Assembly: GCF_014356525.2 (NCBI RefSeq)
Contig: NC_052506.1
Coordinates: forward strand, 31,702,299-31,766,298
Source: Nilaparvata lugens
Lineage: Eukaryota; Arthropoda; Insecta; Hemiptera; Delphacidae
Length of the DNA: 64,000 nt
Direction: 5' to 3'
Shown here: positions 46,111 to 59,500 of the stretch, in pieces
Layout of the letters: each line of letters opens with the position of its first letter
Numbering within the stretch: position 1 is the stretch's first letter
Translations under genes and position numbers: made by a program
The notes under the pieces: model-generated
What the model was told of the DNA's origin: nothing
Database searches by the model: none
What the model saw: the letters and a program-made list of their open reading frames with translations, nothing else

Positions 46111-47217
46111 CTCAAGTAATTTCCTAGAGGCAGACAGAATGCGAATACAACCAATACACCGTCACCAGTTGAAAACCAAACGCCGAATGAGATGAGAATG
46201 AGCGCGCTCGATTCTACCACTCGATAAAAACAAATCTCAGCAGTGAGGTAACCTACGAAAAAAATAACTAAAATAGATTTCAAATATGCAAATCCTTATA
46301 AAAATATATATACATATTTTTTGTAGTGATTAATAATCATGAATCCGTTAAATGAAGAAATGAAGAATTATACCTTGGAATCAAAAAACTTTTTCTCAGC
46401 GTAGACAGTCTGAATGCAAACTCAAATTTCTTAATTTGAAATTAAACGTTGTATCAGTTGACGAAGAGTTTATTTCAAGTCTGTTCAAATTATAATAATA
46501 TAGGCTATTATCAATATTTCTGTTGAATTGCTTGATGAATCATGGTAGAATTCACGTTATAAAGTTAGAATCTAGATAACATTGGTTTGCTTCCCTTTTT
46601 TGTTGTTTGTATTTGGACGAAGCTGATCTATTATCATTCCAACGTTTTTATGGGTGCTACACGTATATAATATCTGAAAATTGAAAAATCAAGACAAGTA
46701 TACCCTTTTTTAAAACTGAATTTGATTATGCACGACATGTTCCGACGTATTAGTGCGATTTTCAAATGAGTGAATTGAATAAATAGGCTATTTGCAAATT
46801 ACCCTCTCTATTGAGTAAATCGGTTTCTTTATACAATTGTCGTTCACTGGTAAGATTTCAAATTTATTAAAACAATTGCAAATAATTATAATGACTTTCT
46901 TTTGCAAACTTGAAGTTAAAACAATATTGTAGGCCCATAATGTTTACGTATCTCTTTTGCTACTGCACCAAAAACATTACAGATATAAATTAAACTTCAA
47001 ATAAAAATGCAATTCAGTCTAACGGTTGGAATGAATCATGAATTGATGAATATATTTTAATACTTGATGAGTTCATTTATTTTTGCAAAACCTTAACTAG
47101 AATTTTTGTTTTTATACTACAGTTTAGGTAAGGTGACAGTTTGACACTACCTTACAAGTAGCAAATATAAATGAATAATTTCTTTAGAGCGGAATATTTC
47201 CGAAGTTTTTAACAACA
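46111..47217. promoter_or_regulatory. Head-to-head interval between hexosaminidase and Scox
   Basis: The two genes diverge from here, so both promoters, and perhaps 5' UTR exons, should lie in this 1.1 kb. The sequence is AT-rich with no GC-rich island, and I could not point to a specific core promoter. A hexosaminidase 5' UTR intron may end next to 46123. Confidence 0.4.
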
Positions 47218-47241
47218 ATGAAGAGTGTTGAAATAATTTTT
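47218..47241 (+). CDS. Scox: Candidate Scox first coding exon
   Basis: ATG followed by seven codons (MKSVEIIF) and GTATGT. Splicing over 72 bases to 47314 keeps phase 0 and would give about 268 residues, near the family's usual length. The peptide itself is not convincing as a targeting sequence and the intron is very short, so a different upstream exon is possible. Confidence 0.3.
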
Positions 47242-47313
47242 GTATGTTTATATGCTTTTATATTTTCATTTTTAATTAAAATTCATCAAACTAGTGTTGG
47301 TTTTTGTTGACAG

Positions 47314-47509
47314 CAGCGACCAATTCTGTCCAGCACAGTTTCCAAACAGTTTACAAGACAGTATGTTGTTCAACCTCCTCAGAGAAAAACACAAAATAAA
47401 GTTCCACTTGATAAAGGTCCATTCAATTGGAAGAGCTTTGGTATAGCTGCTGTCTTAGGTGGAGCTTTACTAGCCTACATGTCCTACTTGAAGAAACAAA
47501 AGGATACAG
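47314..47509 (+). CDS. Scox: Scox exon: presequence and membrane segment
   Basis: Acceptor GTTGACAG. It encodes [18 protein letters not shown], basic and Ser/Thr-rich as in mitochondrial presequences, then [20 protein letters not shown], a single hydrophobic span followed by Lys residues. It ends at G|GTAAT in phase 1. Confidence 0.85.
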
Positions 47510-50500
47510 GTAATTTGAAAAATAATTAGAAATTAGTTTGATAAAATTGAATAGAATAAGTCTTATTAATATATTATATAAACAATAATTTGAGAAATAA
47601 TATCGTTACACATTACAAAACTATATGAAATAAATTACAGTTGAAATTTATACTCTAATTAGGAAATTGATTTTAATGAAAATTACTGCTTTCTATCCTT
47701 GAGGTAGTCTGCGACCATCTTTCACGCACTTCCCCGAATCCCATATCTTTCCAGCTTTCTCAACAAGGTGCCATGAGACACACAATCGAAAGCTTTTGAG
47801 AGATCGCACAATACCTACTCAATTGATCCATGTTCTTCAAGTGCCTCTTGTTCCTTTGGACAAGAGAGAGCACTGCTGATGTAGTGGACCTGCCCTAAAA
47901 CCACGCTGCATTATACCAAGCATTAGGCCTACTTACCAAGCTGCATTATTTACCAAATACTCGCACATCTGCCTCAACTTAGTCTCTATAATTTTTTGAT
48001 TGGCACAACAGAAACTGGCCTGAAATTGTCAATATCATCAGGATTGCCTTTTTTAAATTTGGGCACAGCTCTTGCAACCTTGAGGCAGTCTGGGAATATT
48101 CCATCAATGAGACAGGCAGTGACTAACAAAAGGAGTGGACCAATTATCACACCAATACCTTTCTTCAGGACATATGTGGATAGGCCATATATGTATTTTA
48201 AGTGGTTTTAAAACCTTCGACAATGTTCGTCGGCTCTACAGCATTCAATTGTCTAAAACAATGAAACTCATGGAGTTTCAGGTAATGATGAGGCTGAATT
48301 AGGACCTGAGTCAGGGATGCCATCCACTATCTGACCCACGGTATTCAGGAAAGCCCTATTGGCTCCATCAGGACTAGACCTACACTTTGTCAATGAGTGT
48401 GCCTTGTTCAGTAAAGAGTACTTGATGAGATTCCATGCTGCTGTTGTGGGATTATGGAATTTGTCAATAAATTTGACATTGTAGTATTGACATTTTTGCC
48501 CTATCTATCTCCACTCAAAATCAATTCTATGGTCGAAAAGAGAGAAGCAAGAAAAGATTCTACACCTACAAACATTGAGTGAAAACAATCGGAGTAAAAA
48601 ATTCTACAAAGAAGTGGATTGGTTCAGAAAAGGGTTCCAGGCTAGGTTGAACGGTTGTAATGACAAAAATGGGCATGTGTTTAATAATAAGATGGTCTTG
48701 GATAGGTGGACCGAGCATTTCGAGGAGGTGCTGAATGAGAGAGAAGAAGAGGAACAGCCAAGCCACCGATTTGAAATGCTACACAATGTTGCCAGGGAAG
48801 ATGAAGAAACTGCAGAATCTACCATGGGAGAACTAGAGAAGGCAATGAGAGCTCTAAAAAACAGTAAAGCTCCTGGTGAGGATGGCATTCTCAGTGAGAT
48901 GATAAATAGTGGAGGAGAAAGATTGAAAAGGGAAATGAATGAATTGATTTTTATGGCATGGAGAGAGGAGAAAATGCCCGAGGATTGGAAGACGTAAGCA
49001 CAATTTGTCCAATTTTTAAAAAAGGGAATAGAATGGTTTGCGAAAATTATAGAGGAATCTCATTGCTTAGCATTGCATATAAAGCCTTCACAAATATCCT
49101 ACTTCAACGGCTCACTCTTTTGTAGAGGTAGTACTTGGTGACTACCAAGGTGAATTTAGAAAGGGCAGGAGCACAGTGGATCAGATCTTCACATTGAGAC
49201 AGGCAATTGAAAAGTTTATAGAGCATGATTTAAGTCTTCACATGCTGTTTGTAGACTAAAAGAGAGCATTTGACAGTTTATACAGGAGAAAGCTACTTGA
49301 AGCACTGGACAAGAATAACTTACCTTCAAAATTAATGAGACTAGTGTGGCAGCTACCCTAAATGAGACCTACTCCAGAGTAAGGATAGGCAAGACTGTTT
49401 GGAGGCGTTTCCCTGTAAAGTATGGGGTAAGGCAAGGAGATGCGCTGTCTGCATTATTGTTCAATTTGGCTTTCCATGAAGCAGTAGAAGGTATCAACAA
49501 CATTCTAACTAACAAACAGTTCGGTTTCAGGAAAAACAAAAATATTTCTGATGCTCTTTTCAGCCTGACGCAAGAGATTGATCAGGCTTCAAGTGTTAAT
49601 CTGGAAAGTTTAGTAATATTTCTCGATTTGGCAAAGGCCTTCGATACCGTTGATCGACAAAAACTGCTGAAAAAACTTAATTTTATTGGAATTCGTGATA
49701 TTTCATATCAATGGTTCAAAAGCTATCTTTCTGATAGAAAACAAATTGTTCAAATATTAGGAGTAGATAGTAAACCAGATGTAATAGAGTATGGTGTGGT
49801 CCAAGGAAGTACTTGGGTCCCTTACTGTTTTTACTTTCCTTGCCCTATTACCATAGGAAAGGAAAGTATTGCTTTCCGAAAAAATTAAGGTACCCCAATT
49901 TCTAAATTTCTATACGTTTCAAGGTCCCCTGAGTCCAAAAAGTGTTTTTTGGGTATTGGTCTGTATGTGTGTGTGTGTGTATGAGTGTATGTGCGTCTGT
50001 GTACACGATATCTCATCTCCCAATTAACGGAATCACTTGAAATTTGGAACTTGAGGTCCTTCCCCTATAAGGATCCGACACGAACAATTTCGATCAAATG
50101 CAATTCAAGATGGTGGCTAAAATGGCGAAAATGTTGTCAAAAACAGGGTTTTTCGCGATTTTCTCTAAAATGGCTCCAACGATTTTGATCAAATTCATAC
50201 CTAAAATAGTCAATAAGCTCTATCAACTGCCACAAGTCCCATATCTGTAAGAATTTCAGGAGCTCCGCCTCATCTATGCAAAGTTTGATTTTAGATACCC
50301 AATTATCAGGCTTCAGATACAATTTAAACAAAAAAAATTAAGTGGAAAAGATTGAGCATAAAAATCTCTACAATTAATGTCCAGTAACTTTTTCACCTAA
50401 AATTAAAAATAAGCTCGAAATTCGAGAAAATGTGATTATTCAATTGCAAACTGTTGGCAACTGTTGATTCTATTAAACCATTCACTATGAAGAGATAGCA

Positions 50501-53500
50501 CACATCGTGTGTCTCCAGCGTTATTGTCCTGTCACCAGCTGGCTAAGATCTTATAATTTTAGCTTATGGGGGTGTCTATAAAACATTACTACAACCCTTG
50601 GAAGTTACACAGAAATCTATTATTAAAACAGCATTAAGAAAACGTATACGCACTCCTACTGATGAAATTTTTGAAGAATTCAATGTTTTAAGTATAAGGC
50701 AAATTTATGTAAGAAATATATTTTTATACATGTACAAAAATCATAAAGATATGTTTAAGAAAATTGAGCACAGCTATCGAACTCGTTCGTCAGAAGCAAT
50801 AGAAATCCAAGTTCCAAGGCTAGTCAAAACTCATTCCACTACAAATACTTATTATATAGCACACACTCTGTGTAGAAATCTGCCTGAAAATCTACGTAAT
50901 ACCGAAGGTAAATCCAAATATATTTATAACAAAAATGTTAATGACTGGTTAAAGGAGATTGGGAGGACAAATATAGAAGTGATAATTCATTCATTGTATA
51001 AATAAAGCAAATGTCTTGTAATGATGGTCCAAATTTAACTTAAATGTTTACATCTTTTATACTTAAAATCCTTGAAACTTCAAATGTTTTCTGATATTAA
51101 TACCTGGTCTACCCAAGAATGTGATAGATGCAAGTATGGGGACAGTCCGACGTTAGCCAATCATCGCCAAGACCCTCTTCCACACACAGGCTTTGCCTTT
51201 GTGGAGAGTTTTCATGAAGTTCCTTAAAATATAATGTTGTATTTTCTGTAGCTACGATATATAGCAGTTGGATTTAGTTATAATGGTTAATTATTTAAGT
51301 TCAACTGTAAGTTTTATTTATGATTGTTTGGTTGCAGAAGATGTAACGTTGTTGTATGATATGAATATTTGTACCCTGAAATCATGTATAATAAAAACCA
51401 ATTTGATTTGATTTGTATCACCCATAGAAGTACCATAGTAAATAGACTATGGCAAGTTTGAGTATATGCAGATGATCTGGTCATAGTAGCGAGAACAGTA
51501 CCAGCCATGAGAGAAGCCTTCACATCCCTAGCAAGCAATAGCAAACCAATGGGATAAGAGATAAATGAGGCCAAGACAAAATACCTGAGAGTGTCACCAG
51601 CAGTAGGTAGGAGAGATGCTAGAGACATGAAGATTGGACCCTACACATTTCAACAGGTAGACGAATTTGTCTATCTAGGAACACTTGTGACAAGTAGTGG
51701 GAAAGTCTCAGCAGAGATAAACAACAGGATCATGGCGGGAAACAGGCATACTATGCTAGTATCAAGTTATTCAAATCTCGAATGCTGTCAAGAGCTACGA
51801 AATTGCAATAATAAAGCAGTGGTGAAGCCTGTGGAGTGTTACGGTTCGGGAACATGGGTGCTTACTGCAGGAGATATGCAAAATCTGGGAGTTTTTGAAA
51901 GAAAAGTGGTGAGAAGAATCTTGGGCCCTGTTTTTGAGAATGATCTCTGGAGAGGAAGAAAAGTTTTTGAAATACAGGAGTTCTTAAACAATGAAGACAT
52001 TGTGCGGTCGATAAAAGCTGGCAGAATAAGATGGATGGGCATATTTTGAGAATGGGAGATGGAAGAGTGGTGAAATGTATATGGAAGGAGAAAATATATA
52101 ACAGAAGAAGAAAAGGTCGACCAAGAAATAGGTGGACGGATGATGTGGAACGCTATCTAAGGACGCTTGGAGTTCGTAACTAGAGGAGGGAGGCCGAGGA
52201 TCGAGACAGATGGAGAGGCTATGTGAGGGAGGCCAAGGGTTGTAAAGACCTGTAGAGCTGAGGAGTAAGTAAGTATCTCCATTCTGTAGATCTGCTTGGC
52301 TTTTTTGTACTCCTCTCCCTGCAATTATGGGTTGGTTAGTCTTATAGGCAGCGTACAGCATGGTAACAAGGGTATGACGTTATACCCTTTACCTAGGGCG
52401 TTATGTAATTTAGAGATGCTCCCTTAAATTACAAAAATTCTAGTACAAGCTTTTAAGAAAAAAATGAATTAATACAAGCAGCGTAGCTTGTTCTAAAAAA
52501 TGATCATTTTTCTACGTAATGATGCAATATTTCTTAGCAAGAGAACTCAATTATGTATTTTTTATAGCTTCACAGTTGATATGATTTCTAATAACCTTTT
52601 CCCATACATTTACGCATAAATATGAGCTTAAGCCCACCTTGTGTGGTCTGTCTGTCCTTAAGTTGATAGCCTAGCTATGTAAGGGGCGTTTAAATAAAAA
52701 TAAAATAACCAAGAGTTGAGCGTATACAACCTATGCTTCTAAAACGTCTCTCAATTGCCAAACAAGAACTTTTTTCTTTGAGTGTTGTTTTTCAAGTTAC
52801 CTATACAATTGTGCCTTAGATTAATGATTTTACGAGTAAGCTCATAGTTTCTAGCCTAATAAAATATTTTGAAGAATTGGTCCATTCCAACAATACTTAT
52901 GCTCAATTTAGTCTGAATAATATTGTTTTCTTATCTCTACCAATTGGACAATTGGAGAATTGGTCCAATACTTAAGAATTGGTCCATTCCAACAATACTT
53001 ATGCTCAATTTAGTCTGAATAATATTGTTTTCTTATCTCTACCAATACTTACGATTGGTGTTCGTGGTGGAATAATACTCACTTTTAGACGTTTACACAC
53101 CTGAAGTTGTAATTCACTTATTAGTTAATGACATCGGAGTATGATGCTTCCAGGTTTAATAAGCTTCAGCTCACTCAAACCTAGTTGTTATACAATTTAC
53201 AAGACGTTGTATTTGCACATTACTCTTATTCTTTTTTTTTAATTGTTGACAGCTATGCTGAAGGAGCGTAAAAGGCACCTAGGCAAGGCCGCTATTGGTG
53301 GAGCATTCGAACTAGTCAATCAGGATGGAAAAACTGTGAAAAGTTCTGATTTCCTTGGCAATTGGGTCCTCATCTATTTTGGATTCTCTCACTGCCCTGA
53401 CGTCTGTCCTGAAGAAATGGAGAAAATGGTCGAGATTGTCAACATTCTTGGTATGAATAGTCAAAGGAAATGCAAAAATATCAATTATGCAATTTATTCA

Positions 53501-56500
53501 ATGCAAAAATATCAATTATGCAATTTAATCAGTTCAGTAAAAATTAATGTGAGTAAAATTCATGTTATTCCTCGGTTCCAGCAATGATTATCTCAAGCGT
53601 TGGCTGTTAAAGATGAATATTGTTTCAAATTTTGTGATAAATTATTGAATAACATGAAATCTATAACAAAATCAAATCATGTATGTATCCCGTGCTGCAC
53701 GACAGAGAACGTGCTGACATATTATTATAAAAAATAGATTCCTGAATATCAAATAGCAAAATTTAAAATAGTAATTTCTCAAGGATAAGATTTAATAAAT
53801 AATTTTTAAATTTTCTGTTGTAAAAATTACTGGTAGGTACTATTCAAATTTGAATTACATTATTGTATTTTTATGCTATACTCCAAGACTACACGATACA
53901 TTGCTCGAGAACATGACATACTGGTCTCCAGAGACAAAGTATCGAATATTTGAACGAGCGAGAGTGAGTTCTCACTTTTGACTTACTGAAGGCCAAAGTC
54001 GTTATCCGTCTGTTTGTATGTTCTGCAATAACTTTAGAAAGAATTGGTCAATCAGCTTCAAATTTTGAGAACACGTACTCTTCGAACCTCTGTACAGGTA
54101 AAGTTCGATGGACAACAAAATTGACTCACTCCTTCGTCATTTTTCAGGATATTATAATAACATTGAAAGTGCATAAGAAAAAAAAACTGTTGTGATTTAT
54201 CATTTAGTCAGCTTAATAATTCATTCTATGCAATTACTACAGTTTTTCCATTTATTCATAACATCAGGAGAGTCTATTTGGATTTGGGAGCTATCACTCG
54301 CGCTGACACATGATTTCAGCTGGTTAATATACCTTGTAAACATACAGTATAGCCCAGTCAACGAAGTGTTATAGAGGGAAAAGTTTGGAACACAATTTTT
54401 GACCCCGCAGTTCTGTTTAGGGTAGTGAGGAGGTAAACATATCAAAAGTCCCCACCCCTACCCCTTGTGCTAAGGGGGTGGGGGTGGTTCAAATGTACCA
54501 TTTTTTGGTTTCTCGCATAATAACTCGAAAACTATGCAATTTACAGACATGACCAATCTATAAGAAATTAAAGCTTACATAATTTCCTATAATATTAATT
54601 TTACAATTTTCTATATCTCTTTCACTTTTCGAGATATCTGCTCTAAAAGATGTGACATTTTTGAAAAAAAAACATTTTCCTTCATTTTTTTGCTATTTTT
54701 GCTCTTATAACTTTTTGAATATCGATGTGAAAAATCCATGCTAATCATGAATAGAGCATCAAATTCTCTTCAATTTGATGTATTATTTCACTACTTAATG
54801 TTTTCCTTCTATTGTTATAGCGGATTCAATGTGGGGGGAGAAATTTTTATTTTGTAACAATTGATCACTTGACAATGAAATCTGAGTCTGGAACATATGG
54901 TACACAATTTTTAACTTTGTAGCTCAATGAAGACTAGTTGGGAGGTAAACATAGCAAATATACGCATCTCTAGCTATTGAAGGCTTGAAACTCCCAAGTT
55001 GACACTTGTTGCAGAGTTGAAAATTTCACCCCCCCCCCATTGAATCCGCTATAACAATAGAAGGAAAACAATAAGTAGTGAAATAATACATCAAATTGAA
55101 GAGGAAACAAAGCTCTACAAATCTACGGTGAGCATTCATTTTTATGATGCATTGTTGGAGAGTTGTAGGCCCTGATACATCAAAAAATAGGATTAAAAGC
55201 TGTTATTTTAACAATTTCACACTTTTAAGAACGTATATCTCGAAAACTGTTGGAGATATCACAAATAACCACAGAACAAATATTGTAGAGAATTTATCAA
55301 ACTTCATTTCTGAATAGCTAGTAATGTCTGTTGAACGCATATTTCTCAAGATATGAGCGTGTAAGCAAAACATTGAAAAATGCTACTTTTAAACCACCCT
55401 CATCCCTTTAGCACAAGGGATAGGGATGGGGACTTTTGATGTGTTCACCCCCTAACTGGTCCCAATAAAGCTGCAAAGTCAAAAATTGTGTTCAAAACAT
55501 TCTCTCCAAATTCCTTTGTCAATTGGTCTATTTTTGCATAACTGAAGATCTCACACTCAACACTGAAGCTGCTGCAACAGTCGTGGGGATGTGCGTAAAC
55601 TTGTGAAATTATACATCAAATTGAAGAGAATTTGATGCTCTATTCATGATTAGCATGGATTTTTCCCATCTATATTCAAAAAGTTATAAGAGCAAAAATA
55701 GCAAAAAAATGAAGGAAAATGTGTTTTTTCAAAAATGGTCACATCTTTTAGAGCAGATATCTCGAAAAGTGTTAGAGATTTAGAAAAAGTTGTAAAATCA
55801 ATATTATAGGACATTATGTAAGCTTTAATTTCTTATAGATTAGTCATGTCTGTAAATTGCATAGTTTTCGAGTTATGCGAGAAACCAAAAAATGGTACCT
55901 TTGAACCTCCCCCACCCCCTTAGCACAAGGGGTAGGGGTGGGGACTTTTGATATGTTTATCTCCTCACTACCCTAAACAGAACTGCGGGGTCAAAAATTG
56001 TGTTCAAAACATTCTCTCCAAATTCCTTTGTCAATTGGTCTATTTTTGCATAACTGAAGATCTCACACTCAACACTGAAGCTGCTGCAACAGTCGTGGGG
56101 ATGTGCGTAAACTTGTGAAATTATACATCAAATTGAAGAGAATTTGATGCTCTATTCATGATTAGCATGGATTTTTCCCATCTATATTCAAAAAGTTATA
56201 AGAGCAAAAATAGCAAAAAAATGAAGGAAAATGTGTTTTTTCAAAAATGGTCACATCTTTTAGAGCAGATATCTCGAAAAGTGTTAGAGATTTAGAAAAA
56301 GTTGTAAAATCAATATTATAGGACATTATGTAAGCTTTAATTTCTTATAGATTAGTCATGTCTGTAAATTGCATAGTTTTCGAGTTATGCGAGAAACCAA
56401 AAAATGGTACCTTTGAACCTCCCCCACCCCCTTAGCACAAGGGGTAGGGGTGGGGACTTTTGATATGTTTATCTCCTCACTACCCTAAACAGAACTGCGG

Positions 56501-59500
56501 GGTCAAAAATTGTCTTCCAAACATTTCCCTCTATACCCTTTTTTGAGCATTCATTGTCTGGACTAATAATTTACAACTTTTACTTCAACAAAATGATACG
56601 GACTGATCATATCGATGTGCGGTTTTCGCCATTTATTCTCTTTGTAATTTAAGTATTTGAAAGTGATCAATAACAAGCAGTTCGTAATGGAAAGAAACAT
56701 TGAAATTATGTATCACATGACCACATGCTCATTAAAAAAAATGAATTTGGATGCATATGAGAGTCAAAGATGTTGAAGCGACAGAGTAATATTTTTAGAG
56801 TAATTTTTCATTTCAAATAGGATTTCGCAATTAAACCTACTATTAAATTATTCAACAGTTCTTGAGCATGTTCTCCAACCCAGGGGGTCACTAGTTTTAA
56901 TTTAGTGAGGCTAGGAGTTGGAGTGGAGTAGCGTATACACGTTCAATAAAATTTTATGAAAAAATTACTAAATTATACAATAATTATTAACTTTGAAATA
57001 AAAATGTTGATAGTAATAATACGGTATCAACAATAATTTCAATTGAGACGAACGGCGAACGGGTGGTGGAAATGATCTTGACAATCGACTCAAGTCGTAC
57101 GTTTCTATGCACTGGAGATACCGCGACTATGATAGTACAATTCGAGTAACGCCATTATGAGTGGACCTAGATATTCTTGATGGATATAATGATGAATATT
57201 CATAGACCTAGAAACAGGACCCTAAAAAATTTTTGCAGAACTTATACTATGAAAGTGACTTACATTCGGTTCTATCGAAATCATGCGCTGCATCTATTCA
57301 TATTTGAAAGATAAACTCATTTTAATTGGCTCGATTTGGAAAATTCAATAATTTTTAAGCTCACCTATTAGTATCATCTCTCGGATTTTCTCAAAACTAA
57401 TTCAACTGATGCTTTGCATGTGGCGGTCAATTTGAAGAATATAAGTAGGACTTTTTGCTCTTCGAGGTCTCTCTAGTTCAGTATGAAATAATAACGATAA
57501 TAAAAACACTTTATCTTAAAAAACAATACATCCAAAAATAATAATAATTATTATTACTATTCTAAAGGGACGGATTCAAGGATCCAAAGGTTCAAAGAAC
57601 CCCACACGTCAACCGAAGCTTATTGTGTTACCAAATAGTATGTTATTAGTTAGGCAAACTAATAACTGTGTCCTTTACAAGAACCAGCAGTTTTTCCCTA
57701 TGCAAACATCGCATTCATCACCTGATTGCTTGTCGCAATCCAGTGTCATATGCTTGGCAGTCTCTTCAGACTGATTAGTCCTCGTGACCTATCACTCCTG
57801 GCCTTCTTTGAAGGTCCTTCCGCTGAGGAAGGGGTATTCAAGCTGTCTCTAGGGCGCCTGGCTACCATTGACTCAGCCTATTGACCCACATTTGTGCCTG
57901 GAGTTTCACCCATCTCTGGTCTCTTGGGTTTTTCTTTTTGCCCCTCCGAAACTTTGCAGGGTCAGAAGCCTCACCTTTCCCAAGACGTTTTGCTTGAATG
58001 GTCGCCCTTCTTTGAGCAGTTTTGGCCTCTCCACCCACAAACTAGTGACGTACGTGAGTTCCACTCCTGGGCTTTTTGTAGCTCCTTCCGCTGAAGGAGG
58101 GGTTCGCCAAATTACCTCTAGGGCACCTGGTCACCCTCGACTCAACCTCTTGACCTACATTTGTGCCTGGAGTTTCACCCATCTCTGATCTCTAGGGCTT
58201 TTCTTTTTTCTCCTCCGGAACTGCCCTGATGGGGCAGATCCCGTGGGTTTGAAGGCAAGGCAACTTCTGGAGTTGCCTTGGGATTTGGTTTATTCATGTG
58301 GTCTCCACGAACAGCTAGGGAAGTGGAGTCAACCCAGACAAAGCCTCGCATGTCCAGGCAAGGCTAAATACTACAGGAGGGGGGCTGGTATCCTGCAGGC
58401 ACCGTTAGAGACACCATATAAAAGTACCACTCATCAGCACGGTCCACATAACACCTTGGGTTGGCCTAAGAAGAAGTAAGAATATGGCCAAGGAAGGCCG
58501 ACAGATAGAAGAAGAAATAAAGAATGGCACAAAGCTAAGTCAATGGAAAAAAAGCCATTCTAGAAATGAAAAGTTCCAAAACATATTAAGAAGGAGAAGA
58601 AAGGTTTTGGAAAGGGGGTCCCTTTTAGTCGCCTCCTACGACAAGCAGGGATACTGTGGGTTAATTCTGGTTTTCAACACATTCGACGATGTTCGACTCC
58701 CCCAACCCACAGGGGGTAATGAATAATATCTAAACTGATAATAATAAAAATAATAGTCAGAATAAAATAATCTGTATTTAATTGACGATAAATCAATTTG
58801 AATTCCTAATTTAAATAATTAAACCTTATGACATTATTATCTTTCATCTTTCTATATTGATATTCTTTGAAATAATTATTCTGAAGATTCAAGAAATGAG
58901 AAAACTCTTAAAGGGAATGTTCCTTCGTAAAATACCTCAATCTGGACAGAACATGGAGCGATTCCTCAAAATGATTGGCCTATGAACCTTTGCTTATCTT
59001 GATCCTTTTAAATATTCAAGTCTCTCAGGACTATTCAAACCTTATTATTGATCTCATTTATTTCTCACATTAAATAGAAGTCATTGTTTCAGTTTAGTGG
59101 ATATTGATACTTATCAAGTATATAATTTATTTCTAAAGTTTTATTACTATAAGAGTATTTCTTACAATTTATTGGATGTGTATTGTTTCAGAATGTTCAA
59201 TTATGAATATAAAGCTCTATTGAACGGTAGATTTGTCAAATTAGTTTCGACTTGAGACAATTTTACTTGAAGACTTTCAACATGTTTTTTCTTTAATTAT
59301 TGTAATTTCTGGTTTCCTCACCTCAGACAAGGAACATCCTGAAATCAAGCCAATCGTTCCACTATTTATAACTGTGGATCCTGCACGAGATACTCCAGAG
59401 GTTGTGAAGAAGTACATAGCAGAGTTTTCTCCGCGAATTACTGGACTAACAGGCACGCCAGAACAGATAAACAAGGCTTGCAAAGCTTACAGAGTGTACT

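Larger units (their letters stand above)
48530..52262 (+). pseudogene. RTE-type LINE interrupted by a second LINE, in Scox intron 1
   Basis: The left part (to 49490) has [46 protein letters not shown], then [20 protein letters not shown]. The right part (from 51421) resumes with [62 protein letters not shown] and IRWMGIF, the RTE order. It has several stops and frameshifts. It lacks the endonuclease. Confidence 0.8.
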
